A DNA stretch of 64,000 bases from Photobacterium kishitanii (GCF_003026355.1 NZ_PYON01000003.1:1-64000), one strand, 5' to 3'; shown: positions 32,376 through 43,458, counted from the stretch's first letter. Made by a program: numbers and translations. Notes: generated from the letters alone by a model not told the origin.

Positions 32376-32390
32376 TTATCGCAAAAAAAT

Positions 32391-32427
32391 AAAGCCTTCT
32401 TAATCTACTTTAAGAAGGCTTTTTTTA
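32391..32427 (+). terminator. Strong terminator between the two pepB copies
   Basis: A perfect 13-bp stem (AAAGCCTTCTTAA with TTAAGAAGGCTTT, loop of 6) runs into seven T residues at 32421-32427. Confidence 0.93.
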
Positions 32428-32486
32428 TATTTAAATTACGCTAAATATAAAATATAGACTATAAATAAAACAAGAGGTTATCAATA

Positions 32487-33764
32487 ATGTTGACAGTAAA
32501 TTTATCAAAAGAGCCCGCACGCGCTCCTTGGGGTATTAATGCTTTGATCAGTTATCAAACTGATAGTGTCACTGTGCATTATGATGATTCATTTAGTTTA
32601 CGTCGTATTCAGCAAGCTGGGCGTCAAATCCAAGCTCAAGGGGTTGAAGCTGTTAGTTTAAATGGTGACGGTTGGAACTATGAACGTCAGTGGGCATTTT
32701 ATTGTGGTTTTGCCGCGACGAGGCATACCGTCACTATCAAATGGGCATCAATAGATGAAGATGAGCTCGAGCTATTAAATGCTCGTCGACATAGTCATGA
32801 TTGGGCGCGTCAAATTATTAATGCAGGCCCTGATAGTGTTTATCCGCAAAAATTAGCGCAAGCGGCAGTATACTTTTTATCCGAAATTGGTGGCGAGCAT
32901 ATTAGTGCTCAAATGATTGTTGGTGATGAATTACTCGCTGATGGTTGGATTGGTATTCATAGTGTTGGTCGTGGTAGCCAACACCCACCAGTACTGTTGG
33001 AAGTTGACTATAATCCAACCGCGGATCCAAATGCGCCAGTCAGTGCATGTTTAGTGGGTAAAGGGATCACTTTTGATTCTGGTGGCTACAGTTTGAAGCC
33101 CAGTGCCGGCATGGTGAGCATGAAGTGTGACATGGGGGGCGCGGCAACGGTTACTGCTGCGTTAGGTTATGCTATTGCACAAGGCTTAACACAACGAGTT
33201 AAACTTATTCTTTGTTGTGCTGAAAACATGGTATCAGGCGATGCTTATAAACTTGGTGATGTGTTAACGTATAACAATGGCGTATCAGTTGAAATCGTCA
33301 ATACTGATGCTGAAGGTCGACTCGTACTAGCAGATGGCTTGTTACTTGCCTCTGCGACCAAAGCCCCTTTAATTATTGATGCTGCGACGTTAACGGGCGC
33401 AGCAATGATGGCAGTTGGCAGTGATTACAATGCTATTTTCGGTTTTGATAAAGCATTGTTAGCACGTGCACAACAGTTATCTGAATTGGTTAATGAGCCT
33501 GCATGGCCATTACCACTTGAAAAATGGCATCAAGATTATTGCCCATCAGCGTTTGCAGATACTGCTAATAGTCGCGTTCAGAAAGGTGGTGGTATGGGAG
33601 GCGCATCGAATGCTGCTGGTTTTTTATCGCGCTTTGTCGATACCGATAATAGTCGCTGGATTCATTTCGATTTAGCGGCGTGTTATCGTGATAGCGCTGA
33701 TCCACGTTGGGCAGTCGGTGCAACGGGCTTAGGTATTGCAAATATTGCAGGATTACTGTTGTAA
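32487..33764 (+). CDS. Aminopeptidase B paralogue (M17 family), second copy
   Basis: This 425-residue protein aligns with the preceding PepB over its full length and keeps all M17 metal and catalytic motifs ([42 protein letters not shown]). It is therefore probably active. It differs in the C-terminal third, where copy one has FMPGAST and this one has GGGMGGASN, near the substrate side. It has its own 59-nt leader after a terminator and precedes ndk. It is best read as an old tandem duplication with possible change in specificity. The first copy is the better claimant to the pepB name. Confidence 0.9.
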   Translation: MLTVNLSKEPARAPWGINALISYQTDSVTVHYDDSFSLRRIQQAGRQIQAQGVEAVSLNGDGWNYERQWAFYCGFAATRHTVTIKWASIDEDELELLNARRHSHDWARQIINAGPDSVYPQKLAQAAVYFLSEIGGEHISAQMIVGDELLADGWIGIHSVGRGSQHPPVLLEVDYNPTADPNAPVSACLVGKGITFDSGGYSLKPSAGMVSMKCDMGGAATVTAALGYAIAQGLTQRVKLILCCAENMVSGDAYKLGDVLTYNNGVSVEIVNTDAEGRLVLADGLLLASATKAPLIIDAATLTGAAMMAVGSDYNAIFGFDKALLARAQQLSELVNEPAWPLPLEKWHQDYCPSAFADTANSRVQKGGGMGGASNAAGFLSRFVDTDNSRWIHFDLAACYRDSADPRWAVGATGLGIANIAGLLL

Positions 33765-33831
33765 GTAATGGTGCTTATCAGTGGGTACTAAGTAAATGGA
33801 CGGCAACTAGACTCAAAAGGAAACTATAATA

Positions 33832-34260
33832 ATGACAATAGAAAAAACTTTTTCAATCGTAAAGCCTGATGCTGTTAAACGAAATTTAATTGGCACTATT
33901 TATCAACGTTTTGAAAATGCTGGCTTGAAAATTGTCGCAGCCAAAATGCTGCAACTTACTAAAGTTCAAGCTCAAGGGTTTTATGCCGAGCATGAAGGTA
34001 AACCTTTTTTTGATGAATTAGTTGATTTTATGACATCAGGCCCTGTAATGGTGCAAGTGCTTGAAGGGGAAGATGCCATTGTTCGTTACCGAGAATTGAT
34101 GGGTAAAACCAATCCTCAAGAAGCTGCTTGCGGTACTATTCGTGCGGATTTTGCGATTAGCTTACGTTATAACTCCGTTCATGGTTCAGATAGTCCGGTA
34201 TCGGCAGAGCGTGAGATTGGCTACTTTTTTGCTGCTGATGAGTTATGTCCTCGTAGTTAA
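33832..34260 (+). CDS. ndk: Nucleoside diphosphate kinase
   Basis: Ndk balances nucleoside triphosphate pools by passing phosphate through a histidine. The 142-residue protein has the active-site histidine in NSVHGSDSP and the Kpn-loop region. AAGGAAA lies upstream of the ATG. The pepB-ndk-rlmN order is conserved in the group. Confidence 0.97.
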   Translation: MTIEKTFSIVKPDAVKRNLIGTIYQRFENAGLKIVAAKMLQLTKVQAQGFYAEHEGKPFFDELVDFMTSGPVMVQVLEGEDAIVRYRELMGKTNPQEAACGTIRADFAISLRYNSVHGSDSPVSAEREIGYFFAADELCPRS

Positions 34261-34300
34261 TGATTGCGAGGTGATGAAAAAATAAGCAAAACCAAATACT

Positions 34301-34324
34301 AAAGGGAGGCTCAGGCTTCCCTTT
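34301..34324 (+). terminator. Possible terminator of ndk
   Basis: AAAGGGAGGC and GCTTCCCTTT form a 10-bp stem with one G-U pair and a TCAG loop. Only GTTATC follows, so the U-run is weak. Confidence 0.45.
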
Positions 34325-34508
34325 GTTATCTTAAGAGCCAAGATTGTTATAAGCGCTAAAATAACCATACAGTGAACGGGTGGAAACCCGCGCATAAAGG
34401 CTGTACAATTTCGCGCCTTAAACCCTGATAACTATGATGAGACTGCCAATTGCAGATCTCCGAGTTATAAAGGCGCAGCAATAGTCATTTTTAGTGAGGC
34501 ACCAACCG

Positions 34509-35630
34509 ATGACAACTGTCAAAATTAATCTGCTGGATTTCGATCGCAAAGGTCTGCGTAAATACTTTGCCGAAGAGCTTAATGAAAAGCCATTCCGTGC
34601 AGATCAGATAATGAAATGGATTTATCATTTCGGTTGTGATGACTTTGAGCAAATGAACAATATCAATAAAAAGTTGCGTGAAAAATTACAGCGTGTTGCT
34701 GAAATTCGTGCACCAGAAGTATCAAATGCACAATACTCATCTGATGGCACCATTAAGTGGGCAATGCGTGTTGGCGATCAAGACGTAGAAACGGTTTATA
34801 TTCCTGATGAAGATCGCGCGACGTTGTGTGTGTCATCTCAAGTGGGTTGTGCACTAGAATGTAAATTCTGTTCAACAGGCCAACAAGGCTTTAACCGTAA
34901 TCTACGTGTATCTGAGATTATTGGTCAGGTATGGCGCGCATCAAAAGAGATCGGCCTGCAAAAAGAAACGGGTCGTCGTCCAATTACCAATATCGTAATG
35001 ATGGGGATGGGTGAGCCATTACTGAACATGAAAAATTTAATTCCAGCATTAGAAATTATGCTTGATGATCTAGGTTTTGGTTTATCTAAACGTCGTGTTA
35101 CGGTATCAACATCAGGTGTGGTTTCTGGTCTAGAGCAAATGATCGGTACTATCGACGTTGCACTTGCTATTTCACTGCACGCGCCAACGGATGAATTGCG
35201 TTCACAAATCATGCCGATTAATGATCGTTGGAATATTGAGACCTTCCTTGATACGGTCCGTCGTTATGTTGACTCAACCAACGCTAACCGCGGTCGTGTA
35301 ACGATTGAATACGTACTGTTGGATCATGTTAATGATGATATGGAGCATGCGCGTCAGTTAGGTCGTCTATTAAAAGATACGCCAGCGAAAATTAACTTGA
35401 TCCCATTTAATCCATATCCGGGCTCTCCGTACAAAAAACCTAGTAATTCACGTATAGATCGCTTTATGAAAACTCTAATGGAGTATGATTATACGGTAAC
35501 GGTACGTAAAACGCGTGGTGATGATATTGATGCTGCATGTGGTCAGTTAGTCGGTGACGTTATCGACCGTACAAAGCGAACTCAAGCAAAACTACCTGTG
35601 GGTGACGCGATTGCTGTTAAAACCCTTTAA
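34509..35630 (+). CDS. rlmN: Dual-specificity RNA methyltransferase RlmN
   Basis: RlmN is a radical-SAM enzyme that makes 2-methyladenosine at A2503 of 23S rRNA and A37 of some tRNAs. The 373-residue protein has the cluster motif [15 protein letters not shown], the [10 protein letters not shown] block and the catalytic cysteine in [13 protein letters not shown] chose the ATG at 34509 ([15 protein letters not shown]), matching Vibrio homologues; a GTG at 34494 would add five residues and overlaps the likely GAGG ribosome binding site. Confidence 0.96.
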   Translation: MTTVKINLLDFDRKGLRKYFAEELNEKPFRADQIMKWIYHFGCDDFEQMNNINKKLREKLQRVAEIRAPEVSNAQYSSDGTIKWAMRVGDQDVETVYIPDEDRATLCVSSQVGCALECKFCSTGQQGFNRNLRVSEIIGQVWRASKEIGLQKETGRRPITNIVMMGMGEPLLNMKNLIPALEIMLDDLGFGLSKRRVTVSTSGVVSGLEQMIGTIDVALAISLHAPTDELRSQIMPINDRWNIETFLDTVRRYVDSTNANRGRVTIEYVLLDHVNDDMEHARQLGRLLKDTPAKINLIPFNPYPGSPYKKPSNSRIDRFMKTLMEYDYTVTVRKTRGDDIDAACGQLVGDVIDRTKRTQAKLPVGDAIAVKTL

Positions 35631-35687
35631 TTAGATTAGCGATTATAATCACTTCGCGGTTTAACAAGGATGTTAAGGTGAGTAAAA

Positions 35688-36446
35688 ATGATACGATGGA
35701 TGAAGTATCCATTATTTTCTTGTTTACTGGTGGCAGGATGTGCCACTGTGACGGTAGAAGATAGCGCTGAACAATTTAATGCCATTGATGCTGCTGAAGC
35801 GCGAATGACATTAGGGTTAAATTATTTAAAAGTAGGTCAGTGGCAACGTGCTCATGAAAATTTGGAGCAAGCATTACATTATGCGCCTCATTATTATCGA
35901 GTACAAAATGCCATGGCCTATTATTATCAAAAGGTTGGTGAAATAGACGCGGCAGAAAAAATGTATAAAAAAGCCTTAAAGGATGCACCTGAAAATGGTG
36001 ATGTTCTTAATAATTATGGGGCGTTTTTGTGCAGTGAGGGACGTTATGACGAAGCCATCAGTGCTTTTGTTAAAGCTATTAATCAACCTTACTATTATCT
36101 TATTTCGGCAAGTTATGAAAACGCAGGTTTATGTAGTCGTAAACAAGGCAATAACTTACAAGCGATAGATTATTTTGAAAAAGCACTTTCTCATGATCCA
36201 TATCGTCCGAAATCAATGTTACAACTGGCACGACTAGAATTAGACGCTAATAATTATAAAGACGCTCGTGTACTGTTGTTTAAATTTAATAAGCGATATG
36301 GGTATACAGCAAATAGTTTGTTGTTGCTTATTCAGTTAGAAAACCAAACTGGACGGTTAACTTTGGTCACCAAATACGCTAACTTATTAAAAGAACAATT
36401 CCCTAATTCTCAGCAATATCAGAATTATCTAGCCAATGAATACTGA
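35688..36446 (+). CDS. pilW: Type IV pilus biogenesis lipoprotein PilW/PilF
   Basis: PilW (PilF) is an outer-membrane lipoprotein needed to assemble or stabilise the type IV pilus secretin. The 252-residue protein has a signal peptide with lipobox LVAGC (cysteine at residue 18) and tandem TPR units from about residue 33 to 235. Its last 11 nt overlap the start of rodZ. The rlmN-pilW-rodZ-ispG-hisS order is typical. Confidence 0.9.
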   Translation: MIRWMKYPLFSCLLVAGCATVTVEDSAEQFNAIDAAEARMTLGLNYLKVGQWQRAHENLEQALHYAPHYYRVQNAMAYYYQKVGEIDAAEKMYKKALKDAPENGDVLNNYGAFLCSEGRYDEAISAFVKAINQPYYYLISASYENAGLCSRKQGNNLQAIDYFEKALSHDPYRPKSMLQLARLELDANNYKDARVLLFKFNKRYGYTANSLLLLIQLENQTGRLTLVTKYANLLKEQFPNSQQYQNYLANEY

Positions 36447-37401
36447 ACATAACGATTCACCGCAATCAGATAATGTTGCACGACCAGGCGATATGCTTCG
36501 TCAGGCGCGTGAGCAACTTGGTTACTCGCAAACAGATATTGCTAATCGATTACGATTACGTTTATCTGTTATTAATGATATCGAAAGTAACTGCTTTGAT
36601 AGTGAAAAAATATCTACATTTACCAGAGGGTATGTGAGGTCCTATGCAAAGTATGTTGGTTTAGATGACGTTGCTGTCGTCGCTTTATTAGACGACTACG
36701 GTCATTCAAAACCTAAAGCGCAAGAAATGCAAAGTTTCTCACGCCGAACTAACCGTGAAGCACATGATAGTCGTATAATGGGGCTAACATGGATTTTAGC
36801 GGTAATTTTTGTGGGTGTTACTGCTGTATGGTGGTGGCAGAATAGTCATTTAGATCGAGACTCAACACCTGCGGTTGATGTTGCGAATGTTGAAGCATCT
36901 ACACCAGCGGCTACAACACCCGCAGTGAAACCATCAGCAGCGGTTGCGACTACTGATACTACAGAAGCAAATGCTACAGTAACAGACGTTACAGCGGCTG
37001 CGGTAGCGACAGCACCGGTTAATGCCGATGCTAGTCAAACATCGTCAGCGAAGACTGAAACTGCAACACCAGCAGTTGAACCGGTTGCTGTAACGGCAAC
37101 TGATACTGAAGTAAAAGATACCGCGGCAGTGGCGGCTGTTACTGCAACTGACGTTGAAGCGGCACCTGCATTACAATTAACCTTTACTGCTGATTGTTGG
37201 GTTGATGTTCGGGATGCAAATGGTAAACGTCTCGAAAGTGGTATTAAGACGGCTGGTCAAACACTGGATATTGATGGCAAGGCGCCATTCCGAGTTCGAC
37301 TTGGTGTGCCGAGTGCCGTTAAAATAGAAATTAAAGGGCAACCTTTCGATCTTAGTCGTTATCCGACTGGTCGACCTGTAACCTTAACGTTGCCGCAGTA
37401 A
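36436..37401 (+). CDS. rodZ: Cytoskeletal protein RodZ
   Basis: RodZ links MreB filaments to the cell wall elongation machinery. The 321-residue protein has an N-terminal Xre-type helix-turn-helix (about residues 16-80, LRQAREQLGYSQTDIANRL) that binds MreB. One membrane helix follows (about 115-135), then an Ala/Thr/Val-rich periplasmic linker (about 145-235), and a C-terminal DUF4115 beta domain starting near LQLTFTADCWVDVRDANGK. It overlaps pilW by 11 nt. Confidence 0.93.
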   Translation: MNTEHNDSPQSDNVARPGDMLRQAREQLGYSQTDIANRLRLRLSVINDIESNCFDSEKISTFTRGYVRSYAKYVGLDDVAVVALLDDYGHSKPKAQEMQSFSRRTNREAHDSRIMGLTWILAVIFVGVTAVWWWQNSHLDRDSTPAVDVANVEASTPAATTPAVKPSAAVATTDTTEANATVTDVTAAAVATAPVNADASQTSSAKTETATPAVEPVAVTATDTEVKDTAAVAAVTATDVEAAPALQLTFTADCWVDVRDANGKRLESGIKTAGQTLDIDGKAPFRVRLGVPSAVKIEIKGQPFDLSRYPTGRPVTLTLPQ

Positions 37402-37417
37402 TAGAGAATGATAAAAC

Positions 37418-38530
37418 ATGCATAACGAATCACCCATTATACGTCGCCAATCAAGCCGAATTTATGTCGGTAATGTACCTATCGGCGATGGCGCTCCGAT
37501 TGCTGTTCAGTCAATGACTAACACCCGTACTACGGATGTTGAAGCAACGGTTGCTCAAATTCGAGCGCTGGAAAAAGTAGGTGCCGATATCGTTCGTGTT
37601 TCTGTACCGACGATGGATGCTGCTGAAGCGTTTAAGTTGATCAAGCAACAAGTCAATGTTCCTTTGGTTGCAGATATTCATTTTGATTACCGTATTGCAT
37701 TGAAAGTGGCTGAATACGGCGTTGATTGTTTGCGCATTAACCCAGGTAATATTGGTCGTGAAGATCGTATTCGCTCAGTGGTTGAATGTGCGCGTGACAA
37801 CAATATTCCAATTCGAATTGGAGTAAATGGCGGCTCGTTAGAAAAAGAAATTCAACAAAAATATGGTGAGCCAACGCCGGCTGCGTTAGTTGAATCAGCG
37901 ATGCGCCATGTGGAGATTTTAGATCGACTTAACTTTGATCAATTCAAAGTGAGTGTTAAAGCTTCTGATGTGTTTCTTGCAGTTGAATCTTACCGTCTAT
38001 TAGCTAAGCAAATTATCCAGCCATTGCATTTAGGTATTACGGAAGCTGGTGGTGCACGTGCAGGTTCAGTGAAATCAGCAGTGGGTCTAGGAATGCTATT
38101 AGCTGAAGGCATTGGTGATACTTTACGTATTTCATTAGCCGCTGATCCTATTGAAGAGATCAAAGTAGGATTTGATATTTTAAAATCGCTGCGTATTCGC
38201 TCGCGTGGAATTAACTTTATTGCCTGCCCAACTTGTTCGCGCCAAGAGTTTGATGTCATCGCAACCGTCAATGAATTAGAGCAACGCTTAGAAGATATCG
38301 TGATTCCAATGGATGTTTCTATTATTGGTTGTGTGGTTAATGGCCCAGGTGAAGCTGAAGCCTCGCATCTAGGTATTGCTGGCGGTAATCGTAAAAGTGC
38401 CTTCTATGAAGACGGTATTCGTCAAAAAGAACGCTTTGATAACGATAATGTGATTGATCAACTTGAGGCTAAAATCCGCGCAAAAGCCTCAATGTTAGAC
38501 CTAAACAATCGTATTGATATTACGCAATAA
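37418..38530 (+). CDS. ispG: 4-hydroxy-3-methylbut-2-en-1-yl diphosphate synthase IspG
   Basis: IspG (GcpE) carries out the reductive ring-opening step of the MEP isoprenoid pathway using a [4Fe-4S] cluster. The 370-residue protein has an N-terminal TIM barrel and the cluster cysteines in [11 protein letters not shown] and [11 protein letters not shown]. It lies 16 nt after rodZ. As an Fe-S enzyme it depends on the isc genes upstream. Confidence 0.97.
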   Translation: MHNESPIIRRQSSRIYVGNVPIGDGAPIAVQSMTNTRTTDVEATVAQIRALEKVGADIVRVSVPTMDAAEAFKLIKQQVNVPLVADIHFDYRIALKVAEYGVDCLRINPGNIGREDRIRSVVECARDNNIPIRIGVNGGSLEKEIQQKYGEPTPAALVESAMRHVEILDRLNFDQFKVSVKASDVFLAVESYRLLAKQIIQPLHLGITEAGGARAGSVKSAVGLGMLLAEGIGDTLRISLAADPIEEIKVGFDILKSLRIRSRGINFIACPTCSRQEFDVIATVNELEQRLEDIVIPMDVSIIGCVVNGPGEAEASHLGIAGGNRKSAFYEDGIRQKERFDNDNVIDQLEAKIRAKASMLDLNNRIDITQ

Positions 38531-38536
38531 CATAAA

Positions 38537-38583
38537 ATAGTAAAAACCATGCTGTTATTGTGGCAGCATGGTTCACTATTTTT
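38537..38583 (+). terminator. Hairpin between ispG and hisS
   Basis: AACCATGCTG and CAGCATGGTT form a perfect 10-bp stem, extended by outer ATAGT/ACTAT pairing and followed by TATTTTTG. It ends about 50 nt before the hisS start, so it may be a partial terminator or attenuator. Confidence 0.5.
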
Positions 38584-38634
38584 GCAATAAATTATATATT
38601 CGATTTAAATCCCCATCGAAAAATGAGAATAATC

Positions 38635-39903
38635 GTGGCGAAACAAATTCAAGCAATTCGAGGCATGAACGATTGCCTACCAACACAAACTCCACTTTGG
38701 CAAAAAGTCGAAGGTACAGTTAAACAAGTGATCAGTGCATATGGTTACAATGAAATCCGTATGCCAATTGTTGAGTCGACACATTTGTTTAAACGTGCAA
38801 TCGGTGAAGTTACTGATGTTGTTGAAAAAGAAATGTACACCTTTGATGATCGTAATGGCGATAGTCTGACATTACGTCCAGAAGGTACAGCAAGCTGTGT
38901 GCGTGCTGGTATCGAAAATGGTCTACTTTATAATCAAGAACAACGTTTATGGTATATGGGTCCAATGTTCCGCCATGAGCGTCCACAAAAAGGTCGTTAC
39001 CGTCAATTCCACCAAGTAGGTGTGGAAGTGTTTGGTATTGATGGGCCTGATGTTGATGCTGAGCTTATCATGATGACGGCTCGTTTATGGCGTGAGCTTG
39101 GTATTAATGACCATGTTCGTCTAGAGTTAAATTCTATTGGTTCACTGCAAGCACGTGCAGAATACCGCACCGCATTAATTGCGTTCCTTGAACAGCATAT
39201 GGATGTGTTAGATGAAGATGCTAAGCGTCGCATGTACACTAATCCACTGCGTGTACTTGATTCTAAAAATCCGGCAATTCAAGAGATTCTTGTTGATGCG
39301 CCAATGCTTTCAGCGTACTTAGATCCGGAATCACAGCAACATTTTACTGGATTATGTGAACTATTAGACGCTGCTGGCATCAAATATCAAGTAAATGAGC
39401 GTCTTGTACGTGGTTTAGATTATTATAACCGTACTGTATTTGAATGGATCACTGATAGTTTAGGTGCGCAAGGTACAGTATGTGGTGGTGGTCGTTATGA
39501 CGGTCTAGTTGAACAACTAGGCGGTAAAGCAACCTCATCAGTTGGTTTTGCGATGGGCCTTGAGCGCTTGGTATTACTGATGGAAGCATTAGAACAAGAC
39601 GATGTACGTCGTTCTGTGGATGTTTACATGGTAACTGCCGGTGAAGGTACATTAGCTGCTGGTATGATGCTTGCAGAAAAATTACGAAATCAATTACCTC
39701 AGTTACGCATTATGTCTAACTTTGGTGGTGGTAATTTTAAAAAGCAATTTAAACGTGCTGATAACGTAGGAGCAGCTATTGCCCTGGTTCTTGGTGAAAA
39801 TGAAATTGCACAAAACACCGTAGTGGTTAAAGATTTACATGGCGGTGAACAAACAACCATGGCACAGGACGAGGTTGCCGCGAAGTTGGCAGCATTGATT
39901 TAA
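38635..39903 (+). CDS. hisS: Histidyl-tRNA synthetase
   Basis: HisRS charges tRNA-His. The 422-residue class II enzyme has motif 2 in [16 protein letters not shown], the histidine-specific [21 protein letters not shown] and motif 3 [11 protein letters not shown]-terminal anticodon-binding domain follows. I use the GTG at 38635 ([13 protein letters not shown]), which matches the family N-terminus; the frame extends upstream to 38560 without support. No clear ribosome binding site is visible. Confidence 0.96.
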   Translation: MAKQIQAIRGMNDCLPTQTPLWQKVEGTVKQVISAYGYNEIRMPIVESTHLFKRAIGEVTDVVEKEMYTFDDRNGDSLTLRPEGTASCVRAGIENGLLYNQEQRLWYMGPMFRHERPQKGRYRQFHQVGVEVFGIDGPDVDAELIMMTARLWRELGINDHVRLELNSIGSLQARAEYRTALIAFLEQHMDVLDEDAKRRMYTNPLRVLDSKNPAIQEILVDAPMLSAYLDPESQQHFTGLCELLDAAGIKYQVNERLVRGLDYYNRTVFEWITDSLGAQGTVCGGGRYDGLVEQLGGKATSSVGFAMGLERLVLLMEALEQDDVRRSVDVYMVTAGEGTLAAGMMLAEKLRNQLPQLRIMSNFGGGNFKKQFKRADNVGAAIALVLGENEIAQNTVVVKDLHGGEQTTMAQDEVAAKLAALI

Positions 39904-39916
39904 GAGAGGACAGGAA

Positions 39917-40528
39917 GTGAACGAGTACGCCACAGAAGAACAACAGGTTGAAGCGATAAAATCGTGGTGGCAAGATAACGGCAAAGCCGTTGTTCTAGGC
40001 GCCGTGATTGGTTTAGGCGGTCTATTAGGCTGGCGTTACTACCAGTCTGAAGTCCATGCTGCGAAGCATTTAGCATCAGATTCCTATACTCAAGTAGTTA
40101 CAGCTCTCGACAATAATAGTAAAACTGCTGTCACTGAAGCGCAAACGTTCATTGAAGCTAATAAAGGCAGTCAATATGCTGTTCTTGCAGCATTACAATT
40201 AGCGAAAGTTCAAGTTGAGAATAATGACCTTGATGGTGCGATTGCGCAACTGAACTGGGTGATCAGCAACACTAAAGATAACGCTATTTTACCGTTAGCT
40301 GTAACGCGCTTAGCTCGTATTTATGCAGAACAGCAAAAATTTGATCAAGCTTTAGCTGAACTTAAAAAAGTAACGATTCCAAGCTGGAACGAAAATATTG
40401 CTGAATTACGTGGTGATATTCTGCTGCAGAAAGGTGATATTCCAGCAGCTCGTGAAGCATATATAGAAGCTCAGCAAGATGGTTCATCACCAGCATTGCA
40501 GATGAAGCTTAATGACTTAGCTCAATAA
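39917..40528 (+). CDS. yfgM: YfgM, ancillary SecYEG translocon subunit
   Basis: YfgM is an inner-membrane protein that associates with SecYEG and PpiD and helps periplasmic chaperone handover. The 203-residue protein has a short cytoplasmic head, one membrane helix (about residues 23-42) and a periplasmic TPR-like domain. It uses a GTG start behind GAGGAC and lies 13 nt after hisS and 7 nt before bamB. Confidence 0.93.
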   Translation: MNEYATEEQQVEAIKSWWQDNGKAVVLGAVIGLGGLLGWRYYQSEVHAAKHLASDSYTQVVTALDNNSKTAVTEAQTFIEANKGSQYAVLAALQLAKVQVENNDLDGAIAQLNWVISNTKDNAILPLAVTRLARIYAEQQKFDQALAELKKVTIPSWNENIAELRGDILLQKGDIPAAREAYIEAQQDGSSPALQMKLNDLAQ

Positions 40529-40535
40529 GGCGGAC

Positions 40536-41702
40536 ATGATGCATAAGGTGTTAAAACGAGCTTTAGCCGTAGCAGTTGCTGTGAGCGTATTATCTGGTTG
40601 TGCCAGTGAAGTCGATTCTATTCATATGGCACCATTGCCAAAAGTCGATAATACTTTCACCCCTAAAACAGATTGGAGTCATGACGTTGGTAGCGGCGTT
40701 TCTGGCTACTATTCAAAACTGACCCCAGTTGTTGGTCAGGGTAAAGTTTTTGTTGCTGACCGTAATGGTTTGGTTGAAGCTTTAGATCCTAGTAACGGTA
40801 AAGTGTTATGGGAAAATAATTTAGAAAAAGATACCCCCGTTAAAATTTCTGGAGGCTTGGTATTAGCTGAAGGAAAGATCTTTATGGGCACCGAAAATGC
40901 GGATGTTATCGCATTAGATGCTGAAACAGGTAAAGAAGTTTGGCGGGCTAAAGTTGCTGGTGAAGTGTTATCAAAACCATTAGTAGATAGTGGTATTGTG
41001 GTTGTTAATACTAGTAGCGGTGTGCTTCAGGCACTTAATGCTGATACTGGTAAAAGCAAATGGCAAATCAGTAATGAAATTCCAACACTAACATTACGCG
41101 GTACCAGTTCGCCGGTTGCGATTGCTGGTGGTGTTTTCTGGGGGCTATCAAATGGCCGTTTAGAAGGTGCTATTTTGGATAATGGCCGTGTGTTATGGCA
41201 GCAAACTATTTCAACCCCTAAAGGTTCAACTGAAATTGATCGTTTAGTGGATGTAGATGCTGCGCCAGTAATTGCTGGCGATCGTTTATACTCTATCGGC
41301 TATAATGGTTCATTAGTATCGATTGATCTTCGTAGCGGTCAAATTGCGTGGAAACGTAATTATTCATCAGCAACAAACTTTGTGGTTGATGGCAACAAAT
41401 TGTTCTTGGTAACCGCGAAAGATCATATCGTTGCAGTTGATGCGCGTAGTGGTACTGAACTATGGCAAAATAAAGATCTTCAATATCGTCAACTGAGTGC
41501 GCCAGCTGTTATTGATGGTTATTTAGTGATGGGTGATGCTGAAGGGTATCTTCATTGGTTAGATACTCAATCAGGTGAATTTGTTTCACAAGAATCGATT
41601 GATGGTAGCGGTATTGCGGTGCCACCAGTTGCGCTAGATGATAATGGTTTTATTGTTGTTACCCGTGATGGTGAAATCAACAAAATGCAAATATCGAAAT
41701 AA
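40536..41702 (+). CDS. bamB: Outer membrane protein assembly factor BamB
   Basis: BamB is a lipoprotein of the BAM complex that folds outer-membrane beta-barrels. The 388-residue protein has a signal peptide with lipobox LSGC (cysteine at residue 22) and an eight-bladed beta-propeller of PQQ-type repeats, for example VEALDPSNGKVLWE and VIALDAETGKEVWRAK. It is the last gene of hisS-yfgM-bamB before a hairpin. Confidence 0.96.
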   Translation: MMHKVLKRALAVAVAVSVLSGCASEVDSIHMAPLPKVDNTFTPKTDWSHDVGSGVSGYYSKLTPVVGQGKVFVADRNGLVEALDPSNGKVLWENNLEKDTPVKISGGLVLAEGKIFMGTENADVIALDAETGKEVWRAKVAGEVLSKPLVDSGIVVVNTSSGVLQALNADTGKSKWQISNEIPTLTLRGTSSPVAIAGGVFWGLSNGRLEGAILDNGRVLWQQTISTPKGSTEIDRLVDVDAAPVIAGDRLYSIGYNGSLVSIDLRSGQIAWKRNYSSATNFVVDGNKLFLVTAKDHIVAVDARSGTELWQNKDLQYRQLSAPAVIDGYLVMGDAEGYLHWLDTQSGEFVSQESIDGSGIAVPPVALDDNGFIVVTRDGEINKMQISK

Positions 41703-41732
41703 GTCGGTATACTGTCGCTAGATTAATTTGTC

Positions 41733-41770
41733 GGCTCCAGCTGTCTTATGCAGTTGGAGCCGTTGTTGTT
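41733..41770 (+). terminator. Probable terminator of bamB
   Basis: GGCTCCAGCTG and CAGTTGGAGCC form an 11-bp stem with one G-U pair and a 7-nt loop, followed by GTTGTTGTT rather than a pure T-run. Confidence 0.55.
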
Positions 41771-41878
41771 ATATCCGTTGTGTATATTATTGTCGGATGA
41801 AGATAAGTAAATATGCTTATTTGAGGCAAGAATGAACGGTAAAATGTCAATTATGACTATGAAAAGTAAGAGGTAATT

Positions 41879-43384
41879 ATGATTCCTGTTGTTGCCCTTG
41901 TCGGGCGCCCAAACGTGGGTAAATCGACGTTGTTTAATCGTCTTACTCGCACGAGGGATGCACTAGTTGCAGACTTTCCTGGTTTAACTAGGGATCGTAA
42001 ATACGGTAGAGCTGAGTTAGAAGAGCACGAATTTATTGTTATTGATACCGGTGGTATTGATGGCACAGAGGAAGGTGTTGAAACTAAAATGGCTGAACAG
42101 TCATTGGCGGCTATCGAAGAAGCAGACGTAGTACTGTTTTTGGTTGATGGTCGTGCGGGATTAACATCGGCTGATGAAGCAATTGCAAAACACCTGCGTA
42201 GCCGTGAAAAGCCAACATTTTTAGTGGTTAACAAAGTTGATGGTATTGATCCTGATACTGCGTGTGCTGAATTTTGGCGTTTAGGTGTTGATGCGATGTT
42301 CCAAATTGCAGCAACCCAAAACCGTGGCGTGACAGCACTAATGGAACGCGCGTTAGCACCATTCTCTGATAAATTGAATGCAGAGTTAGCCGCTGAAAAT
42401 GGCGAAGACGGTGAATTTACTCTTGAAGATTTAACCTCAGTTGCAGATATCGAGAAAGCAAACCTTTCTGAAGAAGATGCTGAAGCTGCGTATAAACGTC
42501 TACAAGAGCAACCAATTAAGATGGCTATTATTGGTCGTCCTAATGTGGGCAAATCAACGCTAACTAACCGTATTCTCGGTGAAGAACGTGTTGTTGTTTA
42601 CGATATGCCGGGAACAACACGTGACTCTATCTATATTCCAATGGAGCGTGATGGTCAAGAATACGTATTGATTGATACTGCTGGTGTTCGTCGTCGTAAG
42701 AATATGAGCATGGCGGTTGAGAAGTTTTCTGTTATTCAAACATTGAAAGCTATCGAAGATGCTAACGTCGTGTTGTTAGTCATTGATGCACGTGAAAACA
42801 TTTCAGATCAGGACTTAAGCCTACTTGGTTTTGTACTGAACTCTGGCCGCTCATTAGTAATTGCAATTAATAAGTGGGATGGTTTAGATAACGACGTTAA
42901 AGAGCGTGTTAAATCTGAACTAGATCGCCGTCTTGGTTTTGTTGACTTTGCGCGTATTCACTTTATTTCTGCATTACACGGCACCGGTGTTGGTCACTTA
43001 TATGAATCAGTTATTGAAGCTTATAAGTCAGCGACTAAGCGTATTAGTACATCATTACTAACGCGTATTATGCAAATGGCACAAGATGATCACCAGCCAC
43101 CAATGATCCGTGGCCGTCGTGTGAAACTTAAATATGCTCATGCTGGTGGTTATAACCCACCGATTATTGTTATTCACGGTAACCAAGTTAATGACCTTCC
43201 TGGTTCTTACAAACGTTACCTGATGAACTACTACCGTAAGTCATTAGAAATGATGGGTACACCTATTCGAATTCAATTCCAGAATAGCGAAAACCCATTT
43301 GAAACGACAAAGCAAAAGTTGACTGTTTCTCAAGAGCGTCAACGTAAGCGCTTAACCAGTGCTTTACACGATCGTAAAAAGTAA
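41879..43384 (+). CDS. der: Ribosome biogenesis GTPase Der (EngA)
   Basis: Der is an essential double GTPase that acts in 50S subunit maturation. The 501-residue protein has two G domains: P-loops [11 protein letters not shown] at residues about 8-18 and [11 protein letters not shown] near 219, with NKVDG and NKWDG base-recognition motifs. A KH-like C-terminal domain follows. An acidic linker joins the two G domains. AGAGG precedes the ATG. Confidence 0.97.
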   Translation: MIPVVALVGRPNVGKSTLFNRLTRTRDALVADFPGLTRDRKYGRAELEEHEFIVIDTGGIDGTEEGVETKMAEQSLAAIEEADVVLFLVDGRAGLTSADEAIAKHLRSREKPTFLVVNKVDGIDPDTACAEFWRLGVDAMFQIAATQNRGVTALMERALAPFSDKLNAELAAENGEDGEFTLEDLTSVADIEKANLSEEDAEAAYKRLQEQPIKMAIIGRPNVGKSTLTNRILGEERVVVYDMPGTTRDSIYIPMERDGQEYVLIDTAGVRRRKNMSMAVEKFSVIQTLKAIEDANVVLLVIDARENISDQDLSLLGFVLNSGRSLVIAINKWDGLDNDVKERVKSELDRRLGFVDFARIHFISALHGTGVGHLYESVIEAYKSATKRISTSLLTRIMQMAQDDHQPPMIRGRRVKLKYAHAGGYNPPIIVIHGNQVNDLPGSYKRYLMNYYRKSLEMMGTPIRIQFQNSENPFETTKQKLTVSQERQRKRLTSALHDRKK

Positions 43385-43415
43385 TTCTAACGATTGTGTG
43401 TTGTTTTTAGATGTG

Positions 43416-43444
43416 AAAGCCCAGCCATAGTGTTGGGCTTTTTT
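43416..43444 (+). terminator. Terminator of der
   Basis: AAAGCCCAGC and GTTGGGCTTT form a 10-bp stem with one G-U pair and a 6-nt loop, running into TTTTTT. It ends only about 15 nt before the next start codon. Confidence 0.88.
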
Positions 43445-43458
43445 ATAAGGAAAATACC

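Noticed and set aside
41857..42552. A 231-codon minus-strand open frame inside der
   Set aside because: It is antisense to the first G domain of a clearly functional der, has no ribosome binding site, and its Ser/Ala-rich translation is typical of a shadow frame.
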